A DNA stretch of 6,651 nucleotides. Origin: Ruminococcaceae bacterium UBA6857. GTDB taxonomy: Bacteria; Bacillota; Clostridia; Oscillospirales; Acutalibacteraceae. How positions within the stretch are numbered: the first letter of the stretch is position 1; every line of letters starts with the position of its first letter. The stretch lies in NCBI GenBank assembly GCA_002451715.1, contig DKDD01000171.1, forward strand, positions 1 to 6,651, read 5' to 3'. The notes below the pieces were generated by a model that saw nothing but the letters and a program-made list of their open reading frames with translations, did not search any database and was not told the origin of the DNA. Both the position numbers and the translations under genes were made by a program. Positions 4,667-6,651 of this stretch are shown here, piece after piece.

Positions 4667-6073
4667 TCAGCCGTAGTAATATGATGTTCCGTAAGTTCGG
4701 CTTTCGCTCATTCTTCCTTTGAAAACCGAAGAGTAAATATCGCGGTAATCGTTGAGTATACAGCCGGCAAAAAACGACTGTGCGCTTGAAAGCACGTCTG
4801 CCGCGTCGTTAATTTGCGGAACCGGCGTTGAATCCTGGCGAATGACAAGCAGCGTAACGTCAACAATGTCTGCGATACTTTCCGTATCGGCGGTGAGCGA
4901 CGTCGGCGGCGTGTCGATAATTATATAATCGTATTCGTTATAAAGTGTTTTCAAAAGCTCCTTAAAGCGTTCGGAGCTCAAAAGTTCAAAAGCAAACCGA
5001 TAGCTGTTTTTTCCGCCGATTATGTCAAGCTTGCTTTTTTCGTCGTGCAAAACAATGTCTTCAAGCGAAACTTTTCCGAGAAGATAATCGCCGAGTTCGC
5101 TGTATGAACCGAAAAGTTCGGGCGGGAAAAACGCATATACCGACGGTCTTCTCAGGTCGGCGTCAACAATAAGCGTTTTATATCCCTTTGAGGCAACGTT
5201 CATCGCCGCGTTGACCGAAACAGTTGTTTTGCCCTCGTGCTCGTCAACGCTCGTAATGATGAAAGTTCTTGCCTCGCGTGAATTTTTAAGATATTCGATT
5301 TTTGTTGCAACGCGATTGATACTTTCGCAAAAAGCATAGCCCATCATCGGGTTTTGAATACTGATTTTTACGTCCGACTTTTCTTTCTTGGCTTTTTTGA
5401 GCATTGCGCGGCTGAGGTGCTGATGATATACCTCGCCGAAAAGCGGAGCGTCAATGTTCTTTTCAATGTCGCTTTCCTGCTTCACCGTTTCGCGAAGCGA
5501 AGAAAACAAAACGATCAGCGCCGCGCAGGCAAGCGAAAGTGCGGTACCGAGCAAAATTGCTTTTTTCTTTGAACTTACTGTGTTATACGGCGCAGTCGGA
5601 ACCGTCGGATAAGTGATTTCGTCAATATAAACGTCTTCAAAAAGGTTTTCGGCAAAGACGTTTTCATAGTTGTCGTAAACCGCTTTGAGCGTTTTATATG
5701 CGTCAACGGCGTTTGCGCCGTCTGCACTGATTTTCAAAAGGTTTGTCTGTTCAACAACCGACGCGGAAACGTTTGCAACTTCAAAATCAGTAACGTTTTC
5801 GCGAATGATTTTTTTCATGACATCACTTTGAAAAACATTTTGAAAAATTCCCGCAATTTCAATCGTCTTTGAAATATTTTGCGTTGTATTCGAACCGGAA
5901 ACGTTCACGGCAACGGTCATGCTGCTTCTGTATCGCGGTACATAGACAAAGTCATAGTAAGTATTAACACCGATAAAACCGATTAAAAAGGCAAGAACAA
6001 GAACCCAAAAATTATAAAAAAGGTCACGAAGAACAATATAAAGATTGAAGCCGGGATACTTTGTTTTTTCCAT
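4667..6073 (-). CDS. Wzz-BY-kinase fusion paralogue with short tyrosine C-terminus
   Basis: 468 residues from ATG at 6073. The frame stays open upstream, but this ATG overlaps the preceding stop as ATGA and has GGGGGTG (6081-6087) seven bases before it; upstream residues are basic, Pro-rich and unlike the family. Layout: membrane span 1 at about 19-37, Wzz-like extracytoplasmic region at 40-165 ending in a Pro segment (YPTVPTAPY, 155-163), membrane span 2 at about 171-190, cytosolic kinase. Walker A is SVDEHEGKTT (275-284, Lys282), Walker A' LIVDADLRRP (301-310), Walker B YDYIIIDTPP (381-390). The usual Pro-Gly before EGK is Glu-His, and the EX2RX2R motif is not seen (CESINRVATK at 249-258). 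The C-terminus SYYYG gives few phosphorylatable tyrosines (461, 465-467). The role is the same as that of the downstream paralogue: co-polymerase and autokinase for exopolysaccharide export at the membrane. The two may form a mixed complex (inference). Confidence 0.92.
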   Translation of the reverse strand: MEKTKYPGFNLYIVLRDLFYNFWVLVLAFLIGFIGVNTYYDFVYVPRYRSSMTVAVNVSGSNTTQNISKTIEIAGIFQNVFQSDVMKKIIRENVTDFEVANVSASVVEQTNLLKISADGANAVDAYKTLKAVYDNYENVFAENLFEDVYIDEITYPTVPTAPYNTVSSKKKAILLGTALSLACAALIVLFSSLRETVKQESDIEKNIDAPLFGEVYHQHLSRAMLKKAKKEKSDVKISIQNPMMGYAFCESINRVATKIEYLKNSREARTFIITSVDEHEGKTTVSVNAAMNVASKGYKTLIVDADLRRPSVYAFFPPELFGSYSELGDYLLGKVSLEDIVLHDEKSKLDIIGGKNSYRFAFELLSSERFKELLKTLYNEYDYIIIDTPPTSLTADTESIADIVDVTLLVIRQDSTPVPQINDAADVLSSAQSFFAGCILNDYRDIYSSVFKGRMSESRTYGTSYYYG

Positions 6074-6651
6074 CACTCGCCACCCCCGCAAACAACGATA
6101 AGCCTTTCCGTTGCCAAAAGGCGGCGGCTTTTTCCGCTTCCCGTATAAAGGCGGAACCAAATGCTGAAAGTGCCGTCTTTTTCGGTTGAAAATTCGAAAT
6201 CGTCAACAACAACTTTTCCCTCGGAAAACGGTTTTCCGTTGTAAAAAACACCGGTCACAAAGCTTTTAAAATTCGGTTTTTTCGCCTTAACGGGAAGAGT
6301 CAGAAGATTATTTGAAAGTTTTATTTTATATGCCGCACCGATTTCTTCGGCAGGAAGTCTTGCAATCGCGAACTTCCATTCATAGGTGTAGCCTTTGCTG
6401 TTTGTAACTTTAAAAAGCACCTGCGGCGAAGAGGAAGTTTTATCGTTTTCAAAAATCGTATAGACGCGGCCCGTAATATCGCCGTCAAATTTGTCGGTAA
6501 CCTTTGCCGCGCCGGAAAGATTTGCAACCGCACCCTCGGCAAAAACAAGGTCATCGTTCAAAACAAAAGTCGGCTTTTGATAGTCGGTGTAAACCAAACG
6601 GACGCTCTTTTTTGCAATGTTGCCGTCGGAATCTTCAACACAGTAATTCAC
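6073..6651 (-). CDS. C-terminal part of a surface protein with Ig-like repeats (N-terminus outside window)
   Basis: 192 codons are visible, with the frame open to the right edge; the GTG at the edge is not supported as a start. The visible chain opens with the end of an Ig-like repeat (NYCVEDSDGNIAKKSVRLVY, residues 2-21), of the 'V-D-GN-A' type seen in DUF5011/HYR-like domains. A second repeat follows at about 28-97, with KVTDKFDGDITG (50-61), resembling the 'A-DN-DGDIT' motif of the same class. The last part (about 105-192) is beta-rich, with GVFYNGKPFSEGKVVVDD and DGTFSIWF, possibly another beta-sandwich. There is no LPXTG, choline-binding repeat or C-terminal membrane anchor. Such repeats occur in secreted or surface proteins, so an extracytoplasmic place is inferred; the signal peptide would be off-window. 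The stop overlaps the start of the following BY-kinase as ATGA, which suggests translational coupling and a role in the same exopolysaccharide pathway. Confidence 0.75.
   Translation of the reverse strand: MNYCVEDSDGNIAKKSVRLVYTDYQKPTFVLNDDLVFAEGAVANLSGAAKVTDKFDGDITGRVYTIFENDKTSSSPQVLFKVTNSKGYTYEWKFAIARLPAEEIGAAYKIKLSNNLLTLPVKAKKPNFKSFVTGVFYNGKPFSEGKVVVDDFEFSTEKDGTFSIWFRLYTGSGKSRRLLATERLIVVCGGGE

Noticed and set aside
6074..6160. N-terminal extension of the upstream BY-kinase by 29 residues
   Set aside because: The extension is a basic, Pro-rich shadow of the Ig-like gene. The ATG at 6073 has the ATGA overlap, a fitting RBS and a normal family N-terminus.

Overview
The window looks like chromosomal DNA of an endospore-forming member of the Clostridia, possibly close to the Oscillospiraceae/Ruminococcaceae. 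The basis is a sporulation sigma factor of the SigK type, AGGAG-like ribosome binding sites, GTG starts and AT-leaning, moderate-GC codon use. The placement below class level is a guess from sequence style. There are no mobile elements, RNA genes or CRISPR arrays, and no gene-free stretch exceeds 300 bases; the longest is 189 bases (679-867).

The left part (1-2610) is on the + strand. sigK runs in from beyond the left edge; its frame is open to base 1, so its true start is outside the window. A 189-base intergenic region follows, with a sigma-A-like promoter, a perfect palindrome over the -10 and a leader hairpin. It leads into a 580-residue membrane protein: an N-terminal zinc ribbon, a kinase fold that has lost the glycine loop, the VAIK lysine, HRD and DFG, one membrane span and two extracytoplasmic PASTA domains. 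This is a PrkC/Stk-like pseudokinase.

The right part (2681-6651) is a minus-strand operon, read right to left. It holds the 3' end of a secreted Ig-like surface protein, two tandem Wzz/BY-kinase fusion proteins (polysaccharide co-polymerase plus tyrosine autokinase), and a small cytosolic protein of unknown function. Coupling is tight: an ATGA overlap, a 37-base gap, and a 2-base gap. The second BY-kinase carries a very long Tyr/Gly-rich tail (23 tyrosines in 63 residues); the first has only four tyrosines at its extreme C-terminus. The two transcription units converge on one hairpin with T-rich sequence on both sides, a probable bidirectional terminator.

Taken together, the operon looks like the regulatory end of an exopolysaccharide or capsule locus whose glycosyltransferases, flippase and polymerase would lie beyond the right edge. 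Next to it sits an envelope-sensing pseudokinase beside a mother-cell sigma factor. I see no clearly new defence or mobile system. The most unusual items are the fully degenerate zinc-ribbon/PASTA pseudokinase and the asymmetric BY-kinase pair with the repeat-built tyrosine tail.
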